In this document: one piece after another, positions 36,125 to 43,543 of the stretch | How the letters are laid out: the number at the start of each line of letters is the position of its first letter | Numbering within the stretch: the stretch's first letter is position 1 | Assembly: GCA_963796225.1 (NCBI GenBank) | Contig: CAWCLK010000030.1 | Coordinates: 1-64,000, forward strand | DNA length: 64,000 bases | Direction of reading: 5' to 3' | Origin: CAWCLK01 sp963796225 | GTDB lineage: Bacteria; Actinomycetota; Nitriliruptoria; Nitriliruptorales; Nitriliruptoraceae | The notes under the pieces: generated by a model | Seen by the model: the letters and a program-made list of their open reading frames with translations, nothing else | Database searches by the model: none | What the model was told of the DNA's origin: nothing | Program-made: the position numbers and the translations under genes

Positions 36125-37558
36125 TCAGATGTCGTAGTACATCTCGAACTCGTGCGGGTGGGGACGAAGCGCCACGGCGGCGACCTCGTTCTCCATCTTG
36201 TACTCGATCCAGGTCTCGATCAGGTCCTCGGTGAAGACCCCGCCCTCGAGCAGGAACTCGTGGTCCTCGCGCAGGCCCTGCAGGGCCTCCTCGAGCGACC
36301 GCGGGACGGCCGGGAGGTTGTGCAGCTCCTCCGGCGGCAGGTCGTAGATGTCCTTGTCGACCGGGTCCGGCGGCTCGATGCGGTTCTTGATCCCGTCGAG
36401 GCCCGCCATCATCATCGCGGCGAACGCGAGGTAGGGGTTCGAGGACGGGTCGGGGACGCGGAACTCGATCCGCTTGGCCTTGGGGTTGCTGCCCGAGATC
36501 GGGATGCGGACCGCGGCCGAGCGGTTGCGAGCCGAGTACACGAGGTTGACCGGGGCCTCGTAGCCGGGCACGAGGCGCCGGTACGAGTTGGTGGTCGGGT
36601 TCGTGAACGCGAGGATCGACTTGGCGTGGGACAGCAGCCCGCCGATGTACCAGCGCGCGGTGTCGGACAGCTCGCCGTAGCCACTCTCGTCGTAGAACAG
36701 CGGCTCGCCGTCCTTCCAGAGCGACTGGTGGGTGTGCATGCCGGAGCCGTTGTCGCCGAAGATCGGCTTGGGCATGAACGTGACGGACTTGCCGGCCGCC
36801 CACGCGGTGTTCTTCACCACGTACTTGAAGTTCATGAGCTTGTCGGCGATCTTCGACATGGTGTCGAACTCGATGCCGATCTCGCCCTGCCCACCGGACC
36901 CGACCTCGTGGTGGTGCAGCTGGGTGGCGATCCCGAAGGCCTCGAGGTTGTGGACCATCTCGGAGCGCAGGTCGGTGAAGTGGTCCATCGGCGGAACGGG
37001 GAAGTAGCCGCCCTTGGTCCGCGGCTTGTAGCCGAGGTTGCCGCCCTCCTCGTCACGCCCCGTGTTCCAGGAGCCCTCGATCGAGTCGACCTCGTAGAAC
37101 GAGCCGTTGCCGCCCGAGTTGAACTTCACCTGGTCGAAGATGAAGAACTCGGCCTCGGGGCCCATGAAGACGGTGTCGGCGATACCGGTCGAGGCCAGGT
37201 GCGCCTCGGCCTTGCGCACGATGTTGCGCGGGTCACGCGAGTACATCTCGCCCGTGATGGGGTCGTGGATGTTGCAGAACAGGTTGAGGGTCTTGCGGGC
37301 CCGGAACCGGTCCTCGACGGCCGTGGCGGGGTCGGGCTTCAGGAGCATGTCCGACTCCTGGATGCCCTGGAACCCACGCACCGAGGAGCCGTCGAAGTAC
37401 AGGCCGTGCTCGAACGTGTCCTCGTCGATGTTGCTGACGGGGAAGGTGGTGTGCTGCGTGACGCCGGGCAGGTCGACGAAGCGGAGGTCGACGAACTCGT
37501 ACCCCTCGCTCTCGATCATGCTCAGGACGTCTGCTGCGGTCTGGGGTGCGTCGCCCAA
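36125..37558 (-). CDS. glnA1: Type I-beta glutamine synthetase
   Basis: 477 residues. It forms glutamine from glutamate, ammonia and ATP, as a dodecamer. Seen: EHGLYFDGSSVRGFQGIQES near 50, GPEAEFFIFDQV near 133 (metal ligands), HHHEVGSGGQGEIGIEF near 215, GSGMHTHQSLW near 271 and NRSAAVRIPISG near 345. The adenylylation site is Tyr405 in KDIYDLPPEEL, so this is the target of GlnE. ATG 37558 fits the usual start. A GlnR-like box lies upstream and a strong hairpin downstream. Confidence 0.97.
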   Translation of the reverse strand: MGDAPQTAADVLSMIESEGYEFVDLRFVDLPGVTQHTTFPVSNIDEDTFEHGLYFDGSSVRGFQGIQESDMLLKPDPATAVEDRFRARKTLNLFCNIHDPITGEMYSRDPRNIVRKAEAHLASTGIADTVFMGPEAEFFIFDQVKFNSGGNGSFYEVDSIEGSWNTGRDEEGGNLGYKPRTKGGYFPVPPMDHFTDLRSEMVHNLEAFGIATQLHHHEVGSGGQGEIGIEFDTMSKIADKLMNFKYVVKNTAWAAGKSVTFMPKPIFGDNGSGMHTHQSLWKDGEPLFYDESGYGELSDTARWYIGGLLSHAKSILAFTNPTTNSYRRLVPGYEAPVNLVYSARNRSAAVRIPISGSNPKAKRIEFRVPDPSSNPYLAFAAMMMAGLDGIKNRIEPPDPVDKDIYDLPPEELHNLPAVPRSLEEALQGLREDHEFLLEGGVFTEDLIETWIEYKMENEVAAVALRPHPHEFEMYYDI

Positions 37559-37779
37559 CTGAACGCTCCTTGTGGTCGGGTGCAGTCACGGTGGCGGAGG
37601 TCACCACCGATGCAGGAGGGCGGGGCGCCCAGGTCGACGTGCCCACCGGACCGGGGCCCGGTGGGCCACGGTTGGGCTCGAACGCTAGACGCCCTGCCCG
37701 GTCGTGCGTGACGGTGGACCCGTCACGTCGTCCGGCGGGGGTCGGTGCCTCCTGCGGTGCAGGACGCTACGAGCGGGCC

Positions 37780-37817
37780 GTTTCTCCACCGTCTCGCCTC
37801 TGTTACGTGCGTGTTAA
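37780..37817 (-). promoter_or_regulatory. GlnR-box-like operator upstream of glnA1
   Basis: Read on the minus strand, four half-sites at 11-base spacing: TTAAC (37817-37813), GTAAC (37806-37802), GAGAC (37795-37791) and GAAAC (37784-37780). It lies about 220 bases before glnA1 and about 110 bases from the divergent mscS start. The region 37559-37929 otherwise shows no gene. Confidence 0.6.
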
Positions 37818-37929
37818 CCAGCCGATGGGCCGGCCTGCGATCGGACAACGCTGGTGAGGTGTCGGCGCCGAACGTCCCTACGGTGGAGTCCACCGTCCCC
37901 TGCTCCCGGACCCGACGAGAGACCTGATC

Positions 37930-38964
37930 GTGCTGTCACCGATCGCGACCCTGGGCGTGCTCGCCCAGTCCGCCACCGAGCCCGGCATCTCGACGGGGGA
38001 GACCAAGCGCCCCCTGAGCGACTGGGTCCGCTCCACCTTCGGCGACGGTCGCACCGCCGACGTGATCGAGTTCCTGATCGAGCCGGCGTTGCAGATCCTG
38101 CTGGTCGTCGTCATCGCGCTGGTGGTCAAGTGGCTCGCGAACCGGTTGATCGACCGGATCGTGCGCCAGATGAAGACGCCACCGGACAAGGTGAGGGGCC
38201 GCACGGCCGCCACCTCGAACCGTCGCGCCACCCGCGCGGACGCGCTGGGAACCCTGCTGCGCAGCCTCGCCAACGTGATCGTGCTGACCATCGCCGTGTT
38301 CATGGTCCTCGGGGTGTTCGGCATCAACCTCGCCCCCCTGATCGCCGGCGCCGGGATCATCGGGCTTGCGGTGGGCTTCGGGGCGCAGGACCTCGTCTCC
38401 GACTTCCTGGCCGGCGTGTTCATGCTCGCCGAGGACCAGTACGGGATCGGTGACGTGATCGACGCGGGGGAGGGGATCGTCGGCGTGGTCGAGGGCATCA
38501 GCCTGCGCACCACCGAGGTCCGGGACGTCTCCGGCACGCTGTGGCACGTCCCCAACGGCCAGATCACACGCATCGGCAACATGAGCCAGGAGTGGGCCCG
38601 CACGCTGCTCGACGTCGGCGTGTCCTACGACACCGACATCGACCAGGCGTCCGAGGTCATCAAGGCGGTGGCCGACGAGATGGCGGCGGAGGAGGCCTAC
38701 GCGCCCGACTTCCTCGGCGAGCCCGAGATCTGGGGCGTGCAGAACCTCGGCCCCGACTCGGTCGACATCCGGCTGGTGATCAAGACGACGCCGGGCACCC
38801 AGTGGGGGATCGCCCGTGAGCTGCGCCGGCGCATCAAGTACGCGCTCGACGGGGCGGACATCGAGATCCCCTTCCCGCAGCGCACCATCTGGCTGCGCAC
38901 GGACACCCGCGGGACCGAGACGCCCCTCATCGACGTCGCCAGCCGCGAGGACGGCCAGGGCTGA
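37930..38964 (+). CDS. MscS-family mechanosensitive ion channel
   Basis: 344 residues. Transmembrane helices lie near 50-75 (IEPALQILLVVVIALVVKWL), 110-130 and 133-155. The last is the pore helix, with the Gly/Ala-rich LIAGAGIIGLAVGFGAQDLV. The beta domain (YGIGDVIDAGEGIVGVVEGI, then LWHVPNGQITRIGNMS) and the alpha-beta vestibule follow. It releases solutes on hypo-osmotic shock. GTG 37930 is preceded by GACGAGAG. Divergent from glnA1; the functional link is unclear. Confidence 0.94.
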   Translation: MLSPIATLGVLAQSATEPGISTGETKRPLSDWVRSTFGDGRTADVIEFLIEPALQILLVVVIALVVKWLANRLIDRIVRQMKTPPDKVRGRTAATSNRRATRADALGTLLRSLANVIVLTIAVFMVLGVFGINLAPLIAGAGIIGLAVGFGAQDLVSDFLAGVFMLAEDQYGIGDVIDAGEGIVGVVEGISLRTTEVRDVSGTLWHVPNGQITRIGNMSQEWARTLLDVGVSYDTDIDQASEVIKAVADEMAAEEAYAPDFLGEPEIWGVQNLGPDSVDIRLVIKTTPGTQWGIARELRRRIKYALDGADIEIPFPQRTIWLRTDTRGTETPLIDVASREDGQG

Positions 38965-38967
38965 GTC

Positions 38968-39393
38968 CTAGCGGCGCTGCGCGGCGCGCCCCGCGACGCG
39001 CAGCGCCCATCCCAGCAGCGGTACCTGCAGCGGCAGGCGCGCGATGGCGGCGGCGCGGCTGCCCAGCCACCCCGGCACCGGGTACCCGCCCTTGCGGACC
39101 GCCTCGACGTTGGACACGTACACGCCGGCCATCGTGGCGGCGGCGAGGTACGCGCCCACCTCCGCGGTGTCCTCGCGGACCAGCAGGGCCGCCGACGTGC
39201 CCTCGGCGACGGTCGCCACCGCGTTCCACGCCGCGCGGTTGCCGGGCAGCCACCGCGGCACCATCGACTCGAAGGCCTCGTGCTGGACGACGTGCAGCAC
39301 GGTCATGCCGCTGAGGAAGGCGGCCAGGCCCAGGCGCAGGCCTCGGTCCGCGGACGACTCGTCCTCACCTGTCGCGCGTTGGTCCTCGGCCAT
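38968..39393 (-). CDS. DoxX-like small membrane protein
   Basis: 141 residues with about three to four hydrophobic segments. The motif VLHVVQHEAFESMVPRWLPG and the following WNAVATVAE recall DoxX-family proteins, whose first helices carry a similar P-x-W-LP turn. The exact family is uncertain. It is convergent with mscS, with three bases between the stops. No regulatory signal seen. Confidence 0.65.
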   Translation of the reverse strand: MAEDQRATGEDESSADRGLRLGLAAFLSGMTVLHVVQHEAFESMVPRWLPGNRAAWNAVATVAEGTSAALLVREDTAEVGAYLAAATMAGVYVSNVEAVRKGGYPVPGWLGSRAAAIARLPLQVPLLGWALRVAGRAAQRR

Positions 39394-39438
39394 GCTGCCT
39401 CCCGGCGTCGGCGCCGCGGGACCCTAGCGACGCCGCCC

Positions 39439-40503
39439 TCAGGCCGTCGGCGAGGCGGTCCGCGTGCTGGCGGGCTGGTCGGCGGACGCCTCCCAGGCGC
39501 CGGCGTCGGTGGCCTGGTCGCCGGCGTGGTAGCTGGAGCGGACCATGGGGCCGGACTCGACGTGGTCGAACCCGAGCTCGTCCTCGCCGATGTGCTGGAA
39601 GCGGGCGAAGGACTCGGGGGTGACGTAGCGATCGAGGTGCAGGTGCTGGGCCGAGGGCTGCAGGTACTGGCCGATGGTCAGCAGCTGCACCCCGGCGTCG
39701 CGCAGGTCGCGCATGCACTCGACGATCTCGTCGTCGGTCTCGCCCATGCCCGCGATGATGTTGGACTTTACCGCGGTGTCGGGGCCGAACCGGGAGCGGG
39801 CCTCGGCCAGAAACTGCAGCCCGCGGTCGTAGTCGAAGGAGGGGCGAACCTCCTTGAACAGCCGGCGGCAGGTCTCGAGGTTGAACGCGAAGACGTCCGG
39901 GGGGCTGTCGACGACCTGGGCCAGCGCGGCCAGCCCCTTGTCCGGGTCCATCCCGTAGCCGAAGTCGCTGGGCAGCACCTCGATCCCCACGTCGGGCGTG
40001 CGGGCGCGGACCTGGCGGATGGTCTCGGCCACCAGCCACGCCCCGCCGTCGTCGAGGTCGTCACGGGCGACCATGGTGACCACGACGAAGCGCAGGCCCA
40101 GGTGGTCGACCGCCTCGGCGACCCGACGGGGTTCGTCGGTGTCGTAGGCAGCCGGCTTGCCCGTCTTGATCTGGCAGAACCCACACCGACGGGTGCAGTC
40201 CTCGCCGCCGATCAGGAAGGTGGCCTCGCGCATCTCCCAGCACTCGTAGATGTTGGGGCACGCGGCCTGCTCGCACACGGTGTTGAGCTGCAGCCCGCCC
40301 ATGAGCTGCTTGAGGTCCTTGAAGTTGTCCCCGAAGGACGCCTTCACCTTCAGCCACTCGGGCTTGCGCCCGTCGGCGAGGGAGGTGTCGATGCTCTTGC
40401 GCACCACACCGGCCCGCTGGGTGCGTTCGCGACCCAGCACGTTCAGGGTGCGGGCCCCCTCCGGGATCACCGGCGTGGGGGGCGTCGCGGGAGTCGTGGC
40501 CAC
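39439..40503 (-). CDS. lipA: Lipoyl synthase
   Basis: 354 residues. LipA is a radical-SAM enzyme that inserts two sulfurs into octanoyl domains. The SAM cluster is CTRRCGFC (Cys103, 107, 110). The auxiliary cluster uses Cys77, Cys82 and Cys88 in TVCEQAACPNIYEC. LPSDFGYG, VFAFNLET and SNIIAGMGET are further family motifs. The usual C-terminal RSSYHA is present, followed by about 30 extra polar residues. GTG 40503 has GAGACGAGG upstream. lipB lies 7 kb away rather than adjacent. Confidence 0.96.
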   Translation of the reverse strand: MATTPATPPTPVIPEGARTLNVLGRERTQRAGVVRKSIDTSLADGRKPEWLKVKASFGDNFKDLKQLMGGLQLNTVCEQAACPNIYECWEMREATFLIGGEDCTRRCGFCQIKTGKPAAYDTDEPRRVAEAVDHLGLRFVVVTMVARDDLDDGGAWLVAETIRQVRARTPDVGIEVLPSDFGYGMDPDKGLAALAQVVDSPPDVFAFNLETCRRLFKEVRPSFDYDRGLQFLAEARSRFGPDTAVKSNIIAGMGETDDEIVECMRDLRDAGVQLLTIGQYLQPSAQHLHLDRYVTPESFARFQHIGEDELGFDHVESGPMVRSSYHAGDQATDAGAWEASADQPASTRTASPTA

Positions 40504-40639
40504 GGGTGCCTCGTCTCGTGTGGGTCGGGCGATGGACCGAGGTCGAGGGTAGCGAGGCACCTCCGACCTTCGACCGTGGCGCGCGGCCCGGTTCCGCCGC
40601 CACCGTTGGGGTCTCCATTCCGACCAGCAAGGAGCCTGC

Positions 40640-40804
40640 ATGGGTCTCGTCCGACGCCTCATCTCCCGATTCAGCCGCCGCAGCACCGGTGGGCGCCCCG
40701 TCCGCACACGCCGCCGTCCGGTCCGCCGTCGTGGCTCGACGACCGGGGGGCTGATGGGCGCCGTGCGCGGGTTCCTCCGGGGCAGCGGTCGCGCCCGCGT
40801 GTGA
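40640..40804 (+). CDS. Small arginine-rich basic protein
   Basis: 54 residues: MGLVRRLISRFSRRSTGG, then alternating Arg/Pro/Gly, ending in GAVRGFLRGSGRARV. About a third of residues are Arg. A strong ribosome site (AAGGAG, six bases before the ATG) supports translation. The hydrophobic-basic start and end could form amphipathic helices. No family is recognised; a nucleic-acid-binding or membrane-active role would be a guess. Confidence 0.5.
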   Translation: MGLVRRLISRFSRRSTGGRPVRTRRRPVRRRGSTTGGLMGAVRGFLRGSGRARV

Positions 40805-40862
40805 CCGCACCGCCGGCGCCACGGCGTAGCCTCGACGCCCGACCCCGACCCGAAGGTCGCCC

Positions 40863-41798
40863 GTGGCCGACCGGCGAGACAAGCGACGCCGCCAGGAAGC
40901 ACGCCGCCGTGCCCACCTCGAGCGTGTGAACGCCGACGAGGAGGCCACCCCCGCCGCCGACGAGCGGCGGGAACGCCGGCGCGACGAGGCGGCCCGCGCC
41001 GCGGCGGCCCGCGTCTCCGCGGCGCGCTGGCTCGTCCCGCGGGAGGCTGACGACCGCGGCCGCAGCCACCCGCTCGACGTGGTCGCCGAGCTGCTGGCAC
41101 TCGACCCGCGTACGCGCCTGCGTGGGCGCGGCGACGAGGAGCTGCGGCGACTCGCGGGGCGGGTCGAGGCACTGGTCGGGATGGGGGCCGAAGCGCCGTC
41201 GGGACGCCTGCTGCTCGACGTCCTCGTCGCAGATGCCGACGTCCGCGAGGCGCTCGCCCCGGCGCTCGACCTCGAGGCGTTGCTGGCCGACGCCCCGGTG
41301 TCGGACCGCACCCACGACCGCACGGTGCGGCTGGCCGAGGCGCTGCTCGCCCGGGCGGCCGAGCACCGCGACGGTGGTGTCGACCTGCACGCCCTGGTCG
41401 CCCCGGTCGGGGTGGACCGCCACCCGATGGCCGACGAGGTCGAGGCGATCACCCGCTTGGCGACCGAGCACGTCACGGTGCCTCCCAACGCCGCCCCGGC
41501 GGTGATGGTGGACCCGGGCGGCTGGCTCGCCGTCTCGCCCGTCGAGCTGTTCCTCACCGCGGCACGCGGGCTGCTCGACGGAGCCGCCCAGCAGGTCGGC
41601 GGTGGGGCGTTGTACGCGTGGCTGGACCGTGTGGCCCGGGACGCCGGGGACCCGTGGTGGCTGACCCTGTCGGGCATCCTCGACGTCGACGTGCCCCCGC
41701 TGCTGCAGCAGGCGGCCGCACGGGCCGGCAGCGACCACCCCGACGTGGCCGGCAGCATCCTGGTGGAGATGATCGCGCTCCGGCACCCGCTGCTCTGA
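40863..41798 (+). CDS. Hypothetical protein, helical
   Basis: 311 residues. The first 60 are extremely Arg/Glu/Ala-rich and probably coiled (RRDKRRRQEARRRAHLERV, ERRERRRDEAARAAAARV). The rest is a soluble all-helical domain with VDPGGWLAVSPVELFLTAAR and GGALYAWLDRVARDAGD. GTG 40863 follows the small basic-protein gene by 58 bases. No known family or catalytic motif is visible. Confidence 0.65.
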   Translation: MADRRDKRRRQEARRRAHLERVNADEEATPAADERRERRRDEAARAAAARVSAARWLVPREADDRGRSHPLDVVAELLALDPRTRLRGRGDEELRRLAGRVEALVGMGAEAPSGRLLLDVLVADADVREALAPALDLEALLADAPVSDRTHDRTVRLAEALLARAAEHRDGGVDLHALVAPVGVDRHPMADEVEAITRLATEHVTVPPNAAPAVMVDPGGWLAVSPVELFLTAARGLLDGAAQQVGGGALYAWLDRVARDAGDPWWLTLSGILDVDVPPLLQQAAARAGSDHPDVAGSILVEMIALRHPLL

Positions 41799-41807
41799 CG
41801 CGCGCGG

Positions 41808-42188
41808 TCAGCGGACCAGTCGCGCCAGCAGCTCCTGCAGTCGGCTCGCGGGGTCGGTGGTCACGCCGGCGTGGACGGGACCGGGTTGCACCAGCGTGGA
41901 TCGCGGGGCGGTCAACCACCGGAAGCGCACGCCGAGCGGTTGTCGCCCGGCGTCACCCGCGGCCGGCGCCCCGTCGCACACGGCCCGGACGGCGTCGAGC
42001 GCACGCCGGACGGCGTCGACGTCCACGTCGGGGCACAGCGCCAGCAGCCGATGCGGGTCGACGTCGTCGGCCATGCCCAGCCAGTCGGCGGCCTGGCAGT
42101 ACAGGAGGACGCCCACGTTGAGGAACTCGCCCCGGTCCACCCGGGGGACCGCCCGCAGGACCGCGTACTCGTAGGGGGCCTCGGCCAT
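41808..42188 (-). CDS. DUF3037 protein
   Basis: 126 residues: YEYAVLRAVPRVDRGEFLNV and VLLYCQAADWLGM are the DUF3037 signature. The family is regularly found next to a HipA-like kinase-fold gene, as here, where its ATG overlaps the upstream stop as TGATG. The function of the pair is not known; some such pairs are discussed as toxin-antitoxin-like modules, which remains inference. Confidence 0.85.
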   Translation of the reverse strand: MAEAPYEYAVLRAVPRVDRGEFLNVGVLLYCQAADWLGMADDVDPHRLLALCPDVDVDAVRRALDAVRAVCDGAPAAGDAGRQPLGVRFRWLTAPRSTLVQPGPVHAGVTTDPASRLQELLARLVR

Positions 42189-42943
42189 CACGTCGTCGCC
42201 TTCGGCAGCCACGCCCCGCGGTCGTCCCGACGCCGGGTGAGGTGGTCCACGTAGGCCTGGCGGGTGGCGGTGGGGGAGCCGTGCTCGTCGTCGGCGAGCC
42301 AGGCGTCCGGGACCTCGTCCACGGCGGCGGAGACCACGGCGTCGGTCAGGGCCGCGGCGCAGTCGGCGTCGATCGCGGCGACCCGGTCCCGCCGGTCGGC
42401 GAAGACGTGCCCGGTGGTGTCGAAGGCCTGGGCGGCGAACTGCTCGGCGGCTCGCCACGCGTGGTGGAACCACAGGGCCGCCCCGTGGTCGATGGCCCAC
42501 AGCTCGCCGTGCCACACCAGCAGGTTCGGGTTGCGCCACGTCCGGTCGACGTTGGCGGTCAGCGCGTCGAGCCACAGGATGCGCGCCCCGAGGTCCGGGT
42601 CCACCTCGAGCACGCCGGGCTCGTAGCCGACGGCGCCCGGCAGGAAGTCGACCGCGAGGTTGGTCCCGGCGCTGCGCAGCAGCAGCTCGGCGATCTCCGG
42701 GTCGGGCTCGTGACGGCCGAAGGTGGGGTCGAGCTCGATGGTGCGGAGCTCGGGGACCCGGATGTCCAGGGCCCGGGCGAGGTGCGCCACCACGACCTCG
42801 GCGACCAGCACCTTCGGGCCCTGCCCCGCCCCGTGGAACTTGGCGACCCAGGTGCCGAGGTCGTCGCCCTCGACGATGCCGGGCAGCGAGCCGCCCTCCC
42901 GCAGCGGGGCGAGGTAGCTGACGGCGCGTGTCGAGGTGAGCAC
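42188..42943 (-). CDS. HipA-like kinase-fold protein
   Basis: 251 residues. N-terminal lobe: REGGSLPGIVEGDDLGTWVA, then the ATP-site lysine in AKFHGAGQGPKVLVAEVVVA. The catalytic region ILWLDALTANVDRTWRNPNL supplies the D-x4-N-x-D set, and ELWAIDHGAALWFHHAW carries the metal-binding Asp. It lacks the separate N-terminal HipB-contact domain of classical HipA and is of the single-domain HipA-like type. Coupled to the DUF3037 gene. Confidence 0.85.
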   Translation of the reverse strand: MLTSTRAVSYLAPLREGGSLPGIVEGDDLGTWVAKFHGAGQGPKVLVAEVVVAHLARALDIRVPELRTIELDPTFGRHEPDPEIAELLLRSAGTNLAVDFLPGAVGYEPGVLEVDPDLGARILWLDALTANVDRTWRNPNLLVWHGELWAIDHGAALWFHHAWRAAEQFAAQAFDTTGHVFADRRDRVAAIDADCAAALTDAVVSAAVDEVPDAWLADDEHGSPTATRQAYVDHLTRRRDDRGAWLPKATT

Positions 42944-42973
42944 GGGCGGAAGCCTACGGGGCCTCCGGGTGCC

Positions 42974-43399
42974 TCACGGGTCCACCTCGGCCGACTCGAT
43001 CCGGGCCCGGAACCCCCGCGGCCCGGTGACGTCGCCCCCGAGGTCCGCGACCCGGGCACGCAGCCGCCGGTCGGCGGTGACGACGGTCGCCGGGACGTCC
43101 GTCGCGGCCAGCAGGTCGACGATGAGGTCGTCGGCGGCGTCGCGTCCACCGCCGGCCCACCGCACCTCCACCCCGCTCGGATCGGCCATCTCGTCCTCGC
43201 CGCGGCCGTCCGCGACGACCGTGATCCGGTCGGCGCCGAGGTCGGGCGCGGCAGCCCGGATCTGGGCGACCAGGTCGCCGATCGCGCCCCGTCGGTCGTG
43301 CCACCACCCGTCGGGGCGCGAGCCGACGACGTTCATCGCGTCGACCACGAGCCACCGGCCACCGAGGTCGTCGGGGGAGGGGAAGGGGGCAGGTGCCAC
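42974..43399 (-). CDS. NYN/PIN-domain nuclease-like protein (YacP type)
   Basis: 141 residues. WLVVDAMNVVGSRPDGWW supplies the first acidic residue and the N-V-x-G turn, ADGRGEDEM the next, and VVTADRRLRARVADLG the last acidic-bearing strand of the NYN fold. These are putative RNases. GTG 43399 is selected since the motif lies just after it; a 1343-residue frame extending upstream is antisense to the M6 protease and is not coding. It lies next to the HipA-like pair. Confidence 0.8.
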   Translation of the reverse strand: MAPAPFPSPDDLGGRWLVVDAMNVVGSRPDGWWHDRRGAIGDLVAQIRAAAPDLGADRITVVADGRGEDEMADPSGVEVRWAGGGRDAADDLIVDLLAATDVPATVVTADRRLRARVADLGGDVTGPRGFRARIESAEVDP

Positions 43400-43543
43400 G
43401 GCGGGGTCCTCGGGCGCTCCCGACGCACCGTAACGGGGCGCTACCGCGCGCCGTCCGCACGACAGGCCCCGGCCGGCAGGGTCCGGACAGTGGCGGGTCG
43501 TACCCCCCAGCGGCGTCGCGTCCACCCCCACTCCGAGGTCCCC

